Below, one piece after another: positions 1 to 8,960 of a stretch of 64,000 bases of DNA. This DNA comes from a virus. The notes under the pieces were generated by a model. It was not told the origin of the DNA. It saw only the letters and a program-made list of their open reading frames with translations, and did not search any database. Every line of letters begins with the position of its first letter. Position 1 is the first letter of the stretch. The translations under genes and the position numbers were made by a program. The stretch covers positions 1 to 64,000 of IMG/VR virus record IMGVR_UViG_3300014838_000020. One strand, written 5' to 3'.

Positions 1-2
1 CC

Positions 3-1562
3 ACTACTTATATGATCCGTATAGCTAGTGTTGTTTGGGTTAATACTGTTCGTTTAGTGAAGCAGAAGAACTGGGTTCCTAAAGTTGTACAAATACAAAC
101 AATCAAAGTATCCAAACTTGTCTCAAAAATAGTTAAACCTGTGCGAATTAATACAATTCGATTGGGTAAGACTATAACCAAAAATGTACGAGCAGTGTTT
201 GTAGAAAAAGCCGGTGAAATTGGCAGAATATTCTACCGAATGATATCTGCAGCAATGGTCTACATTGCTAATACTGGTTCGGGTAACATACAACGAATTA
301 TTGTAATGGTGCAGGTTAATGCTGCTAGAATTAACAAGCAAAAGAATGCAATACTACGAACTGTACAAGTACGAACTGCTCGAATTAGCAAACTGAAGAT
401 TACTTCAATCAAGTTGTTACAAACCAATATTGCTCGAATTAATAAGATAAAGACTTCTACCTTTAGAGTTGTTAAAATTCAGTCAGTCAAATTAGTCAAG
501 TCAGCTAATAAGAATATCCATACTGTCCAAGTACAAGCACTCAAATTACGGAAATCTATTACTAAGAATGTTCATACTGTCTGGGTTAATACTGTTCGAA
601 ATAGCAAGACTGTAACCAAATTTAAGAAACTCGTTCAAATAAATATTGCTAGAATTAATAAACAAAAGAACTGGATTGCTAGATCGGTATTCGTACAAAG
701 CATTAAACAATCTAAGACAAAAAATGCTATTGTTCGTGGAGTAAAGATTTCTTCTGCATTTGCTAGAAAATCAGTTGCCAAATCTGTTAAATCAGTATAT
801 GTACAAAAATCGGGAGAACTCGGTCGAATTTTCTACCGAATTATTGCTACTACCTTTATTCAGAGTACTAAACTTTCTAAATCATTAGTTAAAAGCATTA
901 AAAGCAACTTAATTAGAAGTACCCGACTCAGTAAGACTAAATCTACTAATATTACAACTACTGAAGTTCAAAATGCTCGAATTAATAAGCAAAAACGATG
1001 GAATGCCAAGGTAGATCGAGTACAAAGTGTTAAATTCACCAAGACTAAATCTGCAATTCTCAAAGTTGTAGAAATTTTTGCTAATAGACTTTCAAAGCAA
1101 AAGAATACTACTATAAAATCCACTGCTGTTTCTTCAATGAGATTGAAGAAAAAAGCATCTAAGAGCACCCAAGCTGCACAGATTGTTTCGGCTACTGTTA
1201 CTAGGGCAACCAACAGAGATAGAAGAATTACCTCAGGTCTCACTTACACAATTGCATCAAGTAGATCAGTTACTAGATATCGTCAGTTTAAAGCCGTTAT
1301 GGTTAATGCTTTGAGAACCAACAAAGGTATTAAAAAAGATATTACAGTTTCTAGTACGAATATCTCATCTATTCTCAGAGCGAGTGTTCCTTGGAAATTC
1401 CTAATACAGTTTGTCACAAAGATTGTATCTTCCAAGAGTCAAACTATTGAAAAACCAGGTCATGCTAGACCTGATCCTGATTTCTGGGACCCAAACATGA
1501 TTGATTCATCTACCCCAGGAGTGGATGGTCTAGTTTACGGTAACCCTGACGACGATAGATAA
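3..1562 (+). CDS. Basic 18-residue-repeat protein, 5' end cut by window edge
   Basis: I do not recognise a family. The reading frame is open to the left edge with no stop before the first ATG (position 12), and the residues there already continue the repeat, so the gene probably begins outside the window. Nearly the whole protein is a head-to-tail repeat of exactly 18 residues, roughly [AVI]-[RK]-x-x-K followed by a V-x-[VI] strand; at least 16 units can be laid out. Each unit alternates hydrophobic and polar residues, suggesting beta structure, and the protein is extremely rich in Lys and Arg. A second-order repeat containing GRIFYR occurs near residues 67 and 268. The last ~50 residues are different, acidic and Asp/Pro-rich. 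It precedes a cell-wall hydrolase and a fibre-like gene, so a virion role is inferred from position only. Confidence 0.7.
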   Translation, partial: TTYMIRIASVVWVNTVRLVKQKNWVPKVVQIQTIKVSKLVSKIVKPVRINTIRLGKTITKNVRAVFVEKAGEIGRIFYRMISAAMVYIANTGSGNIQRIIVMVQVNAARINKQKNAILRTVQVRTARISKLKITSIKLLQTNIARINKIKTSTFRVVKIQSVKLVKSANKNIHTVQVQALKLRKSITKNVHTVWVNTVRNSKTVTKFKKLVQINIARINKQKNWIARSVFVQSIKQSKTKNAIVRGVKISSAFARKSVAKSVKSVYVQKSGELGRIFYRIIATTFIQSTKLSKSLVKSIKSNLIRSTRLSKTKSTNITTTEVQNARINKQKRWNAKVDRVQSVKFTKTKSAILKVVEIFANRLSKQKNTTIKSTAVSSMRLKKKASKSTQAAQIVSATVTRATNRDRRITSGLTYTIASSRSVTRYRQFKAVMVNALRTNKGIKKDITVSSTNISSILRASVPWKFLIQFVTKIVSSKSQTIEKPGHARPDPDFWDPNMIDSSTPGVDGLVYGNPDDDR

Positions 1563-1626
1563 CAATTTTATCGAGTCGGGAACTCACACTAGAGAACGTA
1601 AAGAGGATAAAAAAAAGGCAAAAAAA

Positions 1627-2238
1627 ATGACTTGGTACTCAATCTATAATCGAGAAAATGCAGGAGTAGAAGCCCTTAAGCATGGTGAAACTCAAGATGG
1701 TGTTCCTTATGTATGGGGTGGAGAGACTTCAGGTGTAGGTTTTGACTGCTCAGGTCTTACTCAATGGGCTTATACTTCTGTAGGCTTATCTATTCCTCGT
1801 ACAACTCAAGAACAATTTAAAGTATGCCAACTAGATCGTGGTACTCCACTTCTCCCTGGAGACCTTCTTTTCATTGCAGGAGCCGATGGAACTGATACTG
1901 AACCAGGCCATGTAATGATATATCACTCTCCTGGATTAGTATTACAGGCCCCATTTACTGGTGAAGATGTCAATGTCGGTCCTTATGATACTGAAGTATA
2001 TTCATTTTCTACTCGACCAGGTGATCTTTACGGAGCAACAATCCAAGGTCCAACGAGTAAAGACTTAAAAGATAATAAACTTGAACGACTAGCTAGCCCT
2101 GCAGCTGAAACTCTTGCTCTTAAAAATGGTTGGCAAGTTCGAGGGTGGAATGGAAAAAACTTCCCTATTCTTCCTTTACAGGGTATTCCTGCAGGAGTTT
2201 GCAAATATACTTCAGTTGACTTTCGCAAAAAGAAGTAG
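1627..2238 (+). CDS. NlpC/P60-family cell-wall peptidase (endolysin or tail lysin)
   Basis: An NlpC/P60 cysteine peptidase, the family that cuts peptide bonds in bacterial peptidoglycan. The signature is complete: YVWGG at residues 28-32, the catalytic Cys41 in FDCSG, His95 in PGHV, and a polar third residue probably at Gln107. The peptidase core fills about residues 10-135; the remaining ~70 residues may be a binding tail. There is no signal peptide or membrane segment. The ATG has an AAGG ribosome site nine bases upstream; the same frame extends further left but offers no better start codon. It lies between the repeat protein and a fibre-like gene, so it may be virion-attached or may be the lysis enzyme. 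No holin is visible beside it. A second NlpC/P60 domain occurs in the hub protein near 17.2 kb. Confidence 0.88.
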   Translation: MTWYSIYNRENAGVEALKHGETQDGVPYVWGGETSGVGFDCSGLTQWAYTSVGLSIPRTTQEQFKVCQLDRGTPLLPGDLLFIAGADGTDTEPGHVMIYHSPGLVLQAPFTGEDVNVGPYDTEVYSFSTRPGDLYGATIQGPTSKDLKDNKLERLASPAAETLALKNGWQVRGWNGKNFPILPLQGIPAGVCKYTSVDFRKKK

Positions 2239-2247
2239 AAGAAATAA

Positions 2248-3336
2248 ATGGTTAATAGGTTACGTGCAGATTTTCTAACTGGTATCTGTAGTATTACAGC
2301 AGGTAATCCTGCTACTTTAACTACTACAACGGGAATTAATATCAGTATTGGAAGTAATCAATATCTTCCAATTGTTCTAAATCCTGCACCTTTCGATGGA
2401 ATTATAACTAATTCAGAAATTGTTTATACTACGGGAGCATATTCCCCAGGAACCACTAACTTTACTGTAAATAGAGCACAAGAAGGCACAACCAGTCTCG
2501 GATCTCAAACAAATATTCCTTGGATATCAGGGCCAACAGTTCAAGACTTCGGCATTCTTAATGGAATGATTAACGGGGATTTTCCTATACCTACGGCAAG
2601 TGGGCAAGTTTTAGGAGCTACTGCTAGTGGTATTGGAACAGTTGTTTGGATTCCTCCTTATGGAGTTACTGTTTCTGGATCACAAGTATATGGATATTTG
2701 TCTCATGCTACAATTAGTGGTAGTCAAGTAGTTGGTTTTTCGACTCTCGTTAGTGGTTATAATGTATATGGTAACCTCAGTAATGCTACAATCAGTGGAA
2801 GTGATATAGTTGGCCCTATAGCTTTAGTTAATGGATCTACTGCTACTACCCAATCAGCATTAAATGATAGTACCGATGTTTCTACGACTGCCTATACTGA
2901 TGCTGCTGTATTAGTTGAAACAAATAGAGCAGTAACTGAAGAAATAACACTTTCAAATGCTATTAATAGTTATGCCAATACAACATTAACTTTTACTAAT
3001 AAAAGAATTACTAAAAGAGTCTATGGTCCAACTAGTGATGTAACGAGCGCTATACTTACAGACAATTACGATGTATTTTATTTTACTAATGTAGGAGGAA
3101 CAGGACTTATCGAATGTTGGACTGCATCTCCTAATGAAGGAGATGAAATTGACATGTCCTTTACTACATCGGGTGGAACTCATAGTATTTCTTTTAGTAG
3201 CGCTGGTGGGGGAAGTCCAGGATTTGAATCCTCGGGCACGGTCGTACTTCCAACGACAATAAGCACTACACGATTAGATCTACATTTTATATTTAATTCA
3301 GCTACTAGTAACTTCCGTCTTGTCTACAAAGCATAA
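2248..3336 (+). CDS. Tail-fibre-like virion protein
   Basis: A 362-residue protein with the look of a phage fibre or adsorption protein. Residues ~70-80 carry the NRAQEGTT motif common near the start of many fibre proteins. Residues ~145-205 hold a Gly/Ser/Thr-rich repeat in which ATISGS recurs, alternating with V-x-G pairs, typical of beta-rich trimeric shafts. Around residues 210-230 the stretch NDSTDVSTTAYTDAA resembles the segment before C-terminal domains in other fibres. The C-terminal ~100 residues may form a globular binding domain. Its start follows nine bases after the NlpC/P60 gene, implying one transcript. The precise receptor role is inference. Confidence 0.6.
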   Translation: MVNRLRADFLTGICSITAGNPATLTTTTGINISIGSNQYLPIVLNPAPFDGIITNSEIVYTTGAYSPGTTNFTVNRAQEGTTSLGSQTNIPWISGPTVQDFGILNGMINGDFPIPTASGQVLGATASGIGTVVWIPPYGVTVSGSQVYGYLSHATISGSQVVGFSTLVSGYNVYGNLSNATISGSDIVGPIALVNGSTATTQSALNDSTDVSTTAYTDAAVLVETNRAVTEEITLSNAINSYANTTLTFTNKRITKRVYGPTSDVTSAILTDNYDVFYFTNVGGTGLIECWTASPNEGDEIDMSFTTSGGTHSISFSSAGGGSPGFESSGTVVLPTTISTTRLDLHFIFNSATSNFRLVYKA

Positions 3337-3342
3337 GGAAAA

Positions 3343-4218
3343 ATGGCTCGATTAAGACCAGTTCCGCTCTATGCAGACCAATATCCTATTGGTGTAGCTA
3401 TTTTTAATAATGGTGTATTAACTGACCCCGATAGTGAACAAGTATACTTAGAAGTTATTCAGCAAGAAAGTAATACAGTTATTATTCCTAGTGGAACTAT
3501 GGCAACCAGACAGGGTGTTGGTCTTTACAATTATCTATTAGGAAATAATGAAACAACTGTTCCTGGAGTTAACCAAGTAACTTGGACATGGACAGCTTCT
3601 GGTATGCCTATAACCTTTATTGACTATTACTATCAAGCTGATACTCCAATGTACTACTACAGTTCATTAACTGAAAATCAGAGAAATATAGTAGTTAGTA
3701 TAGGTCACAGAATAGATAGATCATTTGATAGTTCATATGGTGGACCATATCTACAGGACCTTCCACAAGCAGGTATGAACATTTATGAAGATATTGCCAT
3801 GGTCTGGACTAATGAAACAATGGACTATGTTAACTATGAATTTCAACCAATTTTTAATCCTGCATGGGGTGTTGGAGTAAACGCTATTGCTCAGATCCCT
3901 CAACAGTATGCAGGAATGGTTAATTCACAGGTTTATGCTCACTTCTTAAAGCACATTGCTCGAAACTACATTGAACAACCAATGCCAGAAAATATGACAG
4001 CAGTTTGGAATAATCGTAGAGATTATTATGAGCGTTGGTGGCGTTTATATGAATTTGATAAAGAAATAGCTGACAAGCAGTTACGTCAGGTTAAGCGTTG
4101 GTATTTGATTGGTTCCAAGAGAGCTATGTTGGTGGCTGGGGGGCTAATTCCAAGGACATTTATTAATCCAGCAAACGGTGGAGCTCACTATGGAACAGCC
4201 AATATAGGTGGGTGGTAG
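3343..4218 (+). CDS. Virion structural protein, probable neck/connector
   Basis: A 291-residue protein that I cannot assign to a named family. The N-terminal ~110 residues are beta-rich and aromatic, as in fibre or neck proteins. From residue ~120 to 265 it is largely helical, with many charged residues and the Trp-rich segment RRDYYERWWRLYEF. It lies between a fibre-like gene and a run of neck/tail-completion candidates, which suggests a head-tail junction or adaptor role; this is position-based inference. The start has an AAGGAAAA ribosome site. Its 3' end overlaps the following homing-endonuclease gene by seven bases, so the endonuclease has inserted exactly at the gene junction without damaging it. 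Confidence 0.5.
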   Translation: MARLRPVPLYADQYPIGVAIFNNGVLTDPDSEQVYLEVIQQESNTVIIPSGTMATRQGVGLYNYLLGNNETTVPGVNQVTWTWTASGMPITFIDYYYQADTPMYYYSSLTENQRNIVVSIGHRIDRSFDSSYGGPYLQDLPQAGMNIYEDIAMVWTNETMDYVNYEFQPIFNPAWGVGVNAIAQIPQQYAGMVNSQVYAHFLKHIARNYIEQPMPENMTAVWNNRRDYYERWWRLYEFDKEIADKQLRQVKRWYLIGSKRAMLVAGGLIPRTFINPANGGAHYGTANIGGW

Positions 4219-5114
4219 AAAATATGGAAAAAGGAGTTTACAAACACACTTTAGAAACTAAAGAGAAATTATCAAAGTTAGCTAAGGGGAGGGTTAGTCC
4301 CCGCAAGGGTGTTCATCTCTCAGACGAGACAAAAGAGAAACTTCGTCAAGCTAATCTTGGTAAAGTTGGTTTAGTTGGTTCTAAAAATCCAATGTATGGT
4401 AAATCAATGTCCGAAGAATCTAAAGAAAAGGCTAGAAAAACTAATGCTTCTAAAGTACGCAATTTTACGTGCACTAGATGTAATGAAATTAAAACTTGTA
4501 ATAATTCTGGAAGACTCCGAAAAACTTGTGATACTTGTTTGAATAAACTTAATCCTTGCATATGTGGCTGCGGTGAATTCGTAAGAGCAGCACACAATAA
4601 TTCTCAACTTATTTCTGGTCATAATACTACTTTAATACCATCTGAAGAAATGAAGCGTCGTGGCCAAAAATCTATAGATTCACGAAGAAAAAATGGAACT
4701 TTATCTCCTTCGCCTGAAACTAGAAAAAAAATCTCAAAATCTGTTATTAAAGCTCATAAAGATGGCAAATTAAAAAATTCTCATGGCATTAGGCATTCTA
4801 AAGGTGAGCTTTCGCTAAAACCATATCTTGAATCATTAGGATATATTCATGAGGGAGACAAAAGTTTACGTATTTCTAATGGTTTCAGAACTAGATACCC
4901 TGATTACTACAATCCAGAAACCAAACAGATAGTTGAATATTTTGGTACCTATTGGCATCGTGATCGAAAATTGCCCAAAGGTAAAAAACACGCAACTGAG
5001 CAAGAAGTAATTAATTGGTACTATAAACAGGGTTGGGAATGTACTGTGGCCTGGGAAGATCAAACTCCTGAAATTATTGAACATCTTCAAGAAATCTCTG
5101 CCGGTAAACTCTAG
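4212..5114 (+). CDS. Homing endonuclease with NUMOD3 motifs, zinc finger and Vsr-like nuclease
   Basis: A free-standing homing endonuclease, a selfish gene that cuts an allele lacking it. Domains in order: two NUMOD3-type DNA-binding motifs (SDETKEKLRQA near residue 37 and MSEESKEKARK near 70), a Cys-rich finger, a CxCGCG...GHN finger (~117-140), another basic helical stretch, then a C-terminal nuclease of Vsr/EDxHD type with PDYYNPETKQIVEYFG and WHRDRKLPKGK. The nuclease is very similar to that of the gene at 27494-28312. It overlaps the upstream gene by seven bases and its stop codon overlaps the GTG start of the next gene, typical of insertion between two essential virion genes. It has little ribosome-site signal. 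Confidence 0.88.
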   Translation: MVENMEKGVYKHTLETKEKLSKLAKGRVSPRKGVHLSDETKEKLRQANLGKVGLVGSKNPMYGKSMSEESKEKARKTNASKVRNFTCTRCNEIKTCNNSGRLRKTCDTCLNKLNPCICGCGEFVRAAHNNSQLISGHNTTLIPSEEMKRRGQKSIDSRRKNGTLSPSPETRKKISKSVIKAHKDGKLKNSHGIRHSKGELSLKPYLESLGYIHEGDKSLRISNGFRTRYPDYYNPETKQIVEYFGTYWHRDRKLPKGKKHATEQEVINWYYKQGWECTVAWEDQTPEIIEHLQEISAGKL

Positions 5115-5449
5115 TGTCAAGATTTGCTGCATCAGAACCTTTAAAAGATCCATCACTTAATAAAGTCGACGATAAGACAACGGATAAGCCATTGAAGCTT
5201 TTTAGTATGTATCGTCGTGGTGACATTTCAGAAGATCATGATGAAAATCAAAGAACAGATCCTGATAAACCACAATTTGATGGTGTAATATTTAGAAGTG
5301 GTAAGTGTGTAATATCGTGGAATACAGAAGCAAAATCAGTAGCTGTCTTTGACAGTTTTGAAGAATTAATGAAAATTCACGGACATAATAAACCTGGAAT
5401 TGACGATAGATATCAATCTGAGATAAAATATTACGATATATCAGAATAA
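5114..5449 (+). CDS. Hypothetical protein in the virion module
   Basis: A 111-residue acidic protein of unknown function starting with GTG that overlaps the stop of the endonuclease gene (TAGTG). It has no recognisable domain. The middle shows a beta pattern (GVIFRSGKCVISWNTEAKS) and the ends are rich in Asp, Glu and Lys. It lies between a probable neck gene and a zinc-binding virion gene, so a small head or neck accessory role is possible. Before the endonuclease arrived, its start was probably close to the GGTGG-rich end of the upstream gene, which could have served as its ribosome site. Confidence 0.6.
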   Translation: MSRFAASEPLKDPSLNKVDDKTTDKPLKLFSMYRRGDISEDHDENQRTDPDKPQFDGVIFRSGKCVISWNTEAKSVAVFDSFEELMKIHGHNKPGIDDRYQSEIKYYDISE

Positions 5450-5454
5450 ATTAG

Positions 5455-6204
5455 ATGCCTAACAATCCTGTCTTTTATCCCCCCTATATAGCTGGTAAAC
5501 CCTCCTATCAACCTGTCACATCACTTACTACACTATCTGGACAAATTGAATCTAATATTTATGTCCAAAAGTACAGAGAACAAAACAGTGAAATCGATCT
5601 ACAGAGATTTCATGATGAGACACTACAAAATTTTGGAGAACAGTGTTTACTAAGATTGCTATGGCGTGCTGAAGACTTTACTGCAAATCTAGTTGGTCGT
5701 TGTATAGTTTGTCAGGATAGTGAAAGTCCCACTAATCCAGATGTTAGTGTTCAACAAAGAGTAGCGAGATCCTATGGACAGTCAGGCAATACCTATTGTC
5801 CTAACTGCTATGGGACTTCATTCAATGGTGGTTTCCAGAATGTCGTATACCAATTATTTATGCTAGCAGCAGATACTCCAGATAAACGTAATAATCAAAT
5901 AGTTGGTCAATTTTGGAATCAAAACCCAAGAGTTCAATTTAGCTGGTACCCACAAATACGACAAGGTGATCTGGTGGCTAGGGTTGAATCGTGGAGTGAA
6001 GACACCCCTACTCTGACTTCTCAGATATTCATTGTATCTAATGTAGAACCTGTTACTGTTCGTACAGGTCCAGGACCATCTGCTGAGTATCCTTATAGAA
6101 CCGGTTCTAATCCATTTCAGAATACTACTAAAATAGTTGCTCAAATTTGTACTTTAGAGAACTTACAGCCAGGACATCCATACTTCTCAGTGCCACTCTC
6201 CTAA
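5455..6204 (+). CDS. Virion protein with CxxC zinc-binding pair, neck candidate
   Basis: A 249-residue protein with two CxxC pairs, CIVC near residue 83 and CPNC near residue 114, that should bind one zinc ion. After the zinc site there is a beta-rich region with Trp and Tyr. I do not recognise a named family. It starts five bases after the upstream stop and ends 20 bases before the HK97-gp10-like gene, in the usual place of head-tail adaptor or neck genes of contractile-tailed phages. That assignment is inferred from order, not from a motif. Confidence 0.5.
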   Translation: MPNNPVFYPPYIAGKPSYQPVTSLTTLSGQIESNIYVQKYREQNSEIDLQRFHDETLQNFGEQCLLRLLWRAEDFTANLVGRCIVCQDSESPTNPDVSVQQRVARSYGQSGNTYCPNCYGTSFNGGFQNVVYQLFMLAADTPDKRNNQIVGQFWNQNPRVQFSWYPQIRQGDLVARVESWSEDTPTLTSQIFIVSNVEPVTVRTGPGPSAEYPYRTGSNPFQNTTKIVAQICTLENLQPGHPYFSVPLS

Positions 6205-6223
6205 CTTCGAAGGAGTAGATGAT

Positions 6224-6739
6224 ATGATTCAACCAATGCCTGATTACGTTACCAGCAAGATTGCTGCAAGAGCCGTTGCTTTAGCAGCTTATCGAGCTCC
6301 TAAAAAGAGTGGTAAAGGTGCATTAAGTTTTCGGCCAGTAAGTTCAAATGGTCAAATAGGAATTTCAGTGCCACCTGAATATGGATATATGATGGCTCTC
6401 GATAGAGGTTATGATCCATATGTAATGTATGGGCTAACTGGAAAAACTATTCCGATTAGAGATGCCAGTGGTCGTATTAACTTTAGAACAGCTTATGGTG
6501 CTAGTGCTCCTGGTAAACGGAAAATTATTAGCAGAAATGCTCAAGGTCACATAACTGAAACAAAAATAATGTGGAAAAATCCTGGTATGCAAGGTATGCA
6601 CTTTATTGAAGATGCTCTGAAACAAGCAGCTATGGAATGGAAAAATGCTGCTGGTCCAGAGGAAATATTAACTATGATTGAATCTACAGGTGCTGCTGGA
6701 GCAGCATTTGTTGAAACACTTAATCAGATGCGCTTTTAG
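6224..6739 (+). CDS. Neck / head-tail completion-like protein
   Basis: A 171-residue protein with helical ends and a beta-rich centre. The layout resembles HK97 gp10-like or tail-completion proteins: an N-terminal helix (TSKIAARAVALAAYRAP), a basic beta region ending in a conserved-looking YGYMMALDRGYDPYVM, then a C-terminal helix that begins with HFIEDALKQAA. Such proteins seal the junction between head and tail. The ATG follows a clear AAGGAG ribosome site. Position between a zinc-binding neck candidate and a tail-terminator candidate supports the call, but the sequence match is only by pattern. Confidence 0.5.
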   Translation: MIQPMPDYVTSKIAARAVALAAYRAPKKSGKGALSFRPVSSNGQIGISVPPEYGYMMALDRGYDPYVMYGLTGKTIPIRDASGRINFRTAYGASAPGKRKIISRNAQGHITETKIMWKNPGMQGMHFIEDALKQAAMEWKNAAGPEEILTMIESTGAAGAAFVETLNQMRF

Positions 6740-6767
6740 GTAGGTAACTAAAATTTATCGAACTGCC

Positions 6768-7406
6768 GTGAAAACGTGTCTCATTGATGCTCTAACAGAG
6801 TATATTAATGTAATGAATCCTGGTTCAGCATTTCCTCAAGGGAATATACCTAGTAACACCACTAATGAATTAACTCCAACTAAGTTCAATATAGAATATC
6901 CATTGGTAGAGGCATCTTGGCCCAGTATATATGTACATTTTACTCCTATAACTACTCAATGGACTGGTTTAGATCCAGACTTCTTTTATGTAGTTAGTGG
7001 CACAGAAATAGTTTGTGACCGACAAATATATTTTGAAGGCTACATAGATTTTCAAATTCTAGCCATGGCTTCAGAGGAAAGAGATAAATTAGCTGACAGT
7101 ATTGAAAATCTCATACTGTTTGATGTACAGTCACCTGGCAGTACAGCTTTTTATAATACTATCTATGCAGACCCAATAGTTGGCATGACTATTCTTGGTT
7201 CTAAAACAAGACCTATTGGTGATACCATTGTTGCTGGAACTCCTTTTTCTGCAGAATTACTTTCATATGAAGCGACTATTAGAGCTCAAGTTGTAGGTCA
7301 GGCTTATGAACCAAAATATGACTATAATCCACCAATTTTAGAAAGCATTGTAGTCAGTGGTATAACAACATACAACACAAATCCATTTGTTTTCACTGTT
7401 CCCTAA
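6768..7406 (+). CDS. Probable tail terminator / tail completion protein
   Basis: A 212-residue protein starting with GTG. It lies directly before the sheath gene, where tail-terminator proteins (lambda gpU or T4 gp15 type) normally sit. The N-terminal helix (CLIDALTEYINVM), followed by a strand-helix core containing EERDKLADSIENLILF and a late beta hairpin, is compatible with that fold, but no diagnostic motif is visible. It is followed by 91 bases without a gene before the sheath, carrying a hairpin and the sheath ribosome site. Confidence 0.45.
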   Translation: MKTCLIDALTEYINVMNPGSAFPQGNIPSNTTNELTPTKFNIEYPLVEASWPSIYVHFTPITTQWTGLDPDFFYVVSGTEIVCDRQIYFEGYIDFQILAMASEERDKLADSIENLILFDVQSPGSTAFYNTIYADPIVGMTILGSKTRPIGDTIVAGTPFSAELLSYEATIRAQVVGQAYEPKYDYNPPILESIVVSGITTYNTNPFVFTVP

Positions 7407-7465
7407 AGAATCTACATTGTTTTCTTCTTTTAATTAGTAAACATTAATAACAATCGCACTAGAAA

Positions 7466-7489
7466 CTGAGAAGGTGTAAGTCCTTTCAG
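7466..7489 (+). promoter_or_regulatory. Hairpin next to the sheath ribosome-binding site
   Basis: CTGA-G-AAGG pairs with CCTT-TCAG around a seven-base loop, leaving one bulged base. The stem ends directly on the AGGAG ribosome site of the sheath gene, so it could expose or hide that site. The pairing is seen in the sequence; the regulatory role is inference. Confidence 0.4.
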
Positions 7490-7497
7490 GAGATTTT

Positions 7498-8949
7498 ATG
7501 AGCCCAATTCCAGGATACCAAAATCCGAATGTTTACGTAGAGCAGGCACCCTCACCTATCATAACGAATGCCGTTCTTAGTGCATCACCAAATATTCTAT
7601 TTTTGGCCTTTTCACCCAATTTACCGACTAGTAATCAAAACGATACCTTCCAATTTACTTCATCTTCTGGTATCCAGACCTTTACTCTAAGTCAGAGTGG
7701 AACAGTTTCTAACTTTGTGCTAACCAATAGTCTAACTGGAGCTCCACTAACTAGTGGAACTAACTACAGTGGGCCAACTACTACGAGTGGAATAACTACG
7801 TTTACCACAATTAGCGGTAGTTCTTTTGTACAGAATAGTACTTACTTGCAGGCTTCCTACACCTTCACTACTGTCGCTCCAGGTTCAGTGTACACATTTA
7901 CGGATTACAATAGTGCAGCCAATACTTTTGGTCAGCCATTCGTTTACAGTGGGTCTACACCAACTATTAACTCACCAGCTTCTTTGGCTGCTTTCCTTGC
8001 ATTCCAGAATGGTGCTCCTCAGGTAACTCTAATGAATATTGTTTCCCAGAGTGGAACAGCAGCTGACTTCCTAACGGCTATTCAATCTTTTACTGGTACA
8101 GATTACTTTGACCTGATCGTTCCACTTGTATTCGATACTGCTTATGATGCTTCATCTACTGGACCTCTATTCAAGGGATTATCACAATTCTTAACTGCTC
8201 AGGCCAATAATGGAATATTCCAAAGGTCATTTATTGGATTAGACAGTTCAGCTGCTGGCTCATCATTGCCAATAACTGTACCAATCAGTATTGCTAACGA
8301 CATGTTTAATCAGAGAGTTAGTGTTTGTAACCTACCGACTATTAACTATAATCCTGGATTTAATAGTTCAACTGGTACGACTACTGGAGTAGTTAGTCTT
8401 AATGGTTACTATGTAGCAGCTGCTTTAGCTGGTTTGTGGGCTTCACAAGCTCCTCAGACACCATTGACTCATCAAACATTACTTGGGTTCTCAAGTCTTT
8501 CTAACCAGTTGACTTCCTCACAGGAAACAACTCTACAGTCTTATGGAGTGTTGGTAGTTGCTCAAAAGCGTAATGGAACTATTTACGTTCGTCATGGTCT
8601 TACTACTAATACTAGTAACTGGCTAACTCAGGAAATTTCAATTAATGCAGTTGGTGACTATGTTGGCAAGAACTTTAAGGAAAACTTTACTAATAGTAAT
8701 CTAATTGGTCAGGCTCTAACTCCATCAGTTATGTCTGCAATTGGTAACTTAACAACCGGCGTTCTGAGTGATCTTAAGACCACTGGTGTCATTCAAGGTT
8801 ATACAGGTATCAACATTGTTCAAGACCCTAATAACCCAACTAGAGTTTTGGTGTCATTCCTGTACTCACCCACTATTCCATTGAATTACATCAATATCAC
8901 TATTGCGATTAACACTGCCAGTGGCGCATTCACGGTAACAGCGGCTTAA
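7498..8949 (+). CDS. Contractile tail sheath protein
   Basis: The sheath forms the outer contractile cylinder of the tail. The 483-residue length fits the family. The N-terminus (IPGYQNPNVYVEQAPSPI) is the usual sheath opening, and the C-terminal half carries the conserved core: YYVAAALAGLWASQAPQTPL, a GVLVVAQKRNGTIYVRHGLTT strand pair, the sheath-handshake region with IGQALTPSVMSAI, and a final IPLNYINITI strand that would interlock with neighbours. Between residues ~45 and 130 is a Ser/Thr/Gly-rich variable domain likely exposed on the tail surface. An AGGAG site precedes the ATG. The tube gene follows 11 bases later, in the same order as in other myoviruses. Confidence 0.92.
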   Translation: MSPIPGYQNPNVYVEQAPSPIITNAVLSASPNILFLAFSPNLPTSNQNDTFQFTSSSGIQTFTLSQSGTVSNFVLTNSLTGAPLTSGTNYSGPTTTSGITTFTTISGSSFVQNSTYLQASYTFTTVAPGSVYTFTDYNSAANTFGQPFVYSGSTPTINSPASLAAFLAFQNGAPQVTLMNIVSQSGTAADFLTAIQSFTGTDYFDLIVPLVFDTAYDASSTGPLFKGLSQFLTAQANNGIFQRSFIGLDSSAAGSSLPITVPISIANDMFNQRVSVCNLPTINYNPGFNSSTGTTTGVVSLNGYYVAAALAGLWASQAPQTPLTHQTLLGFSSLSNQLTSSQETTLQSYGVLVVAQKRNGTIYVRHGLTTNTSNWLTQEISINAVGDYVGKNFKENFTNSNLIGQALTPSVMSAIGNLTTGVLSDLKTTGVIQGYTGINIVQDPNNPTRVLVSFLYSPTIPLNYINITIAINTASGAFTVTAA

Positions 8950-8960
8950 GGATTAAATAA

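Noticed and set aside
3-1562. Regular 54-base repeats that could be read as a CRISPR or minisatellite array
   Set aside because: The repeats are continuous and degenerate, with no spacers; they stay in one open frame and are conserved at protein level, so they are coding repeats.
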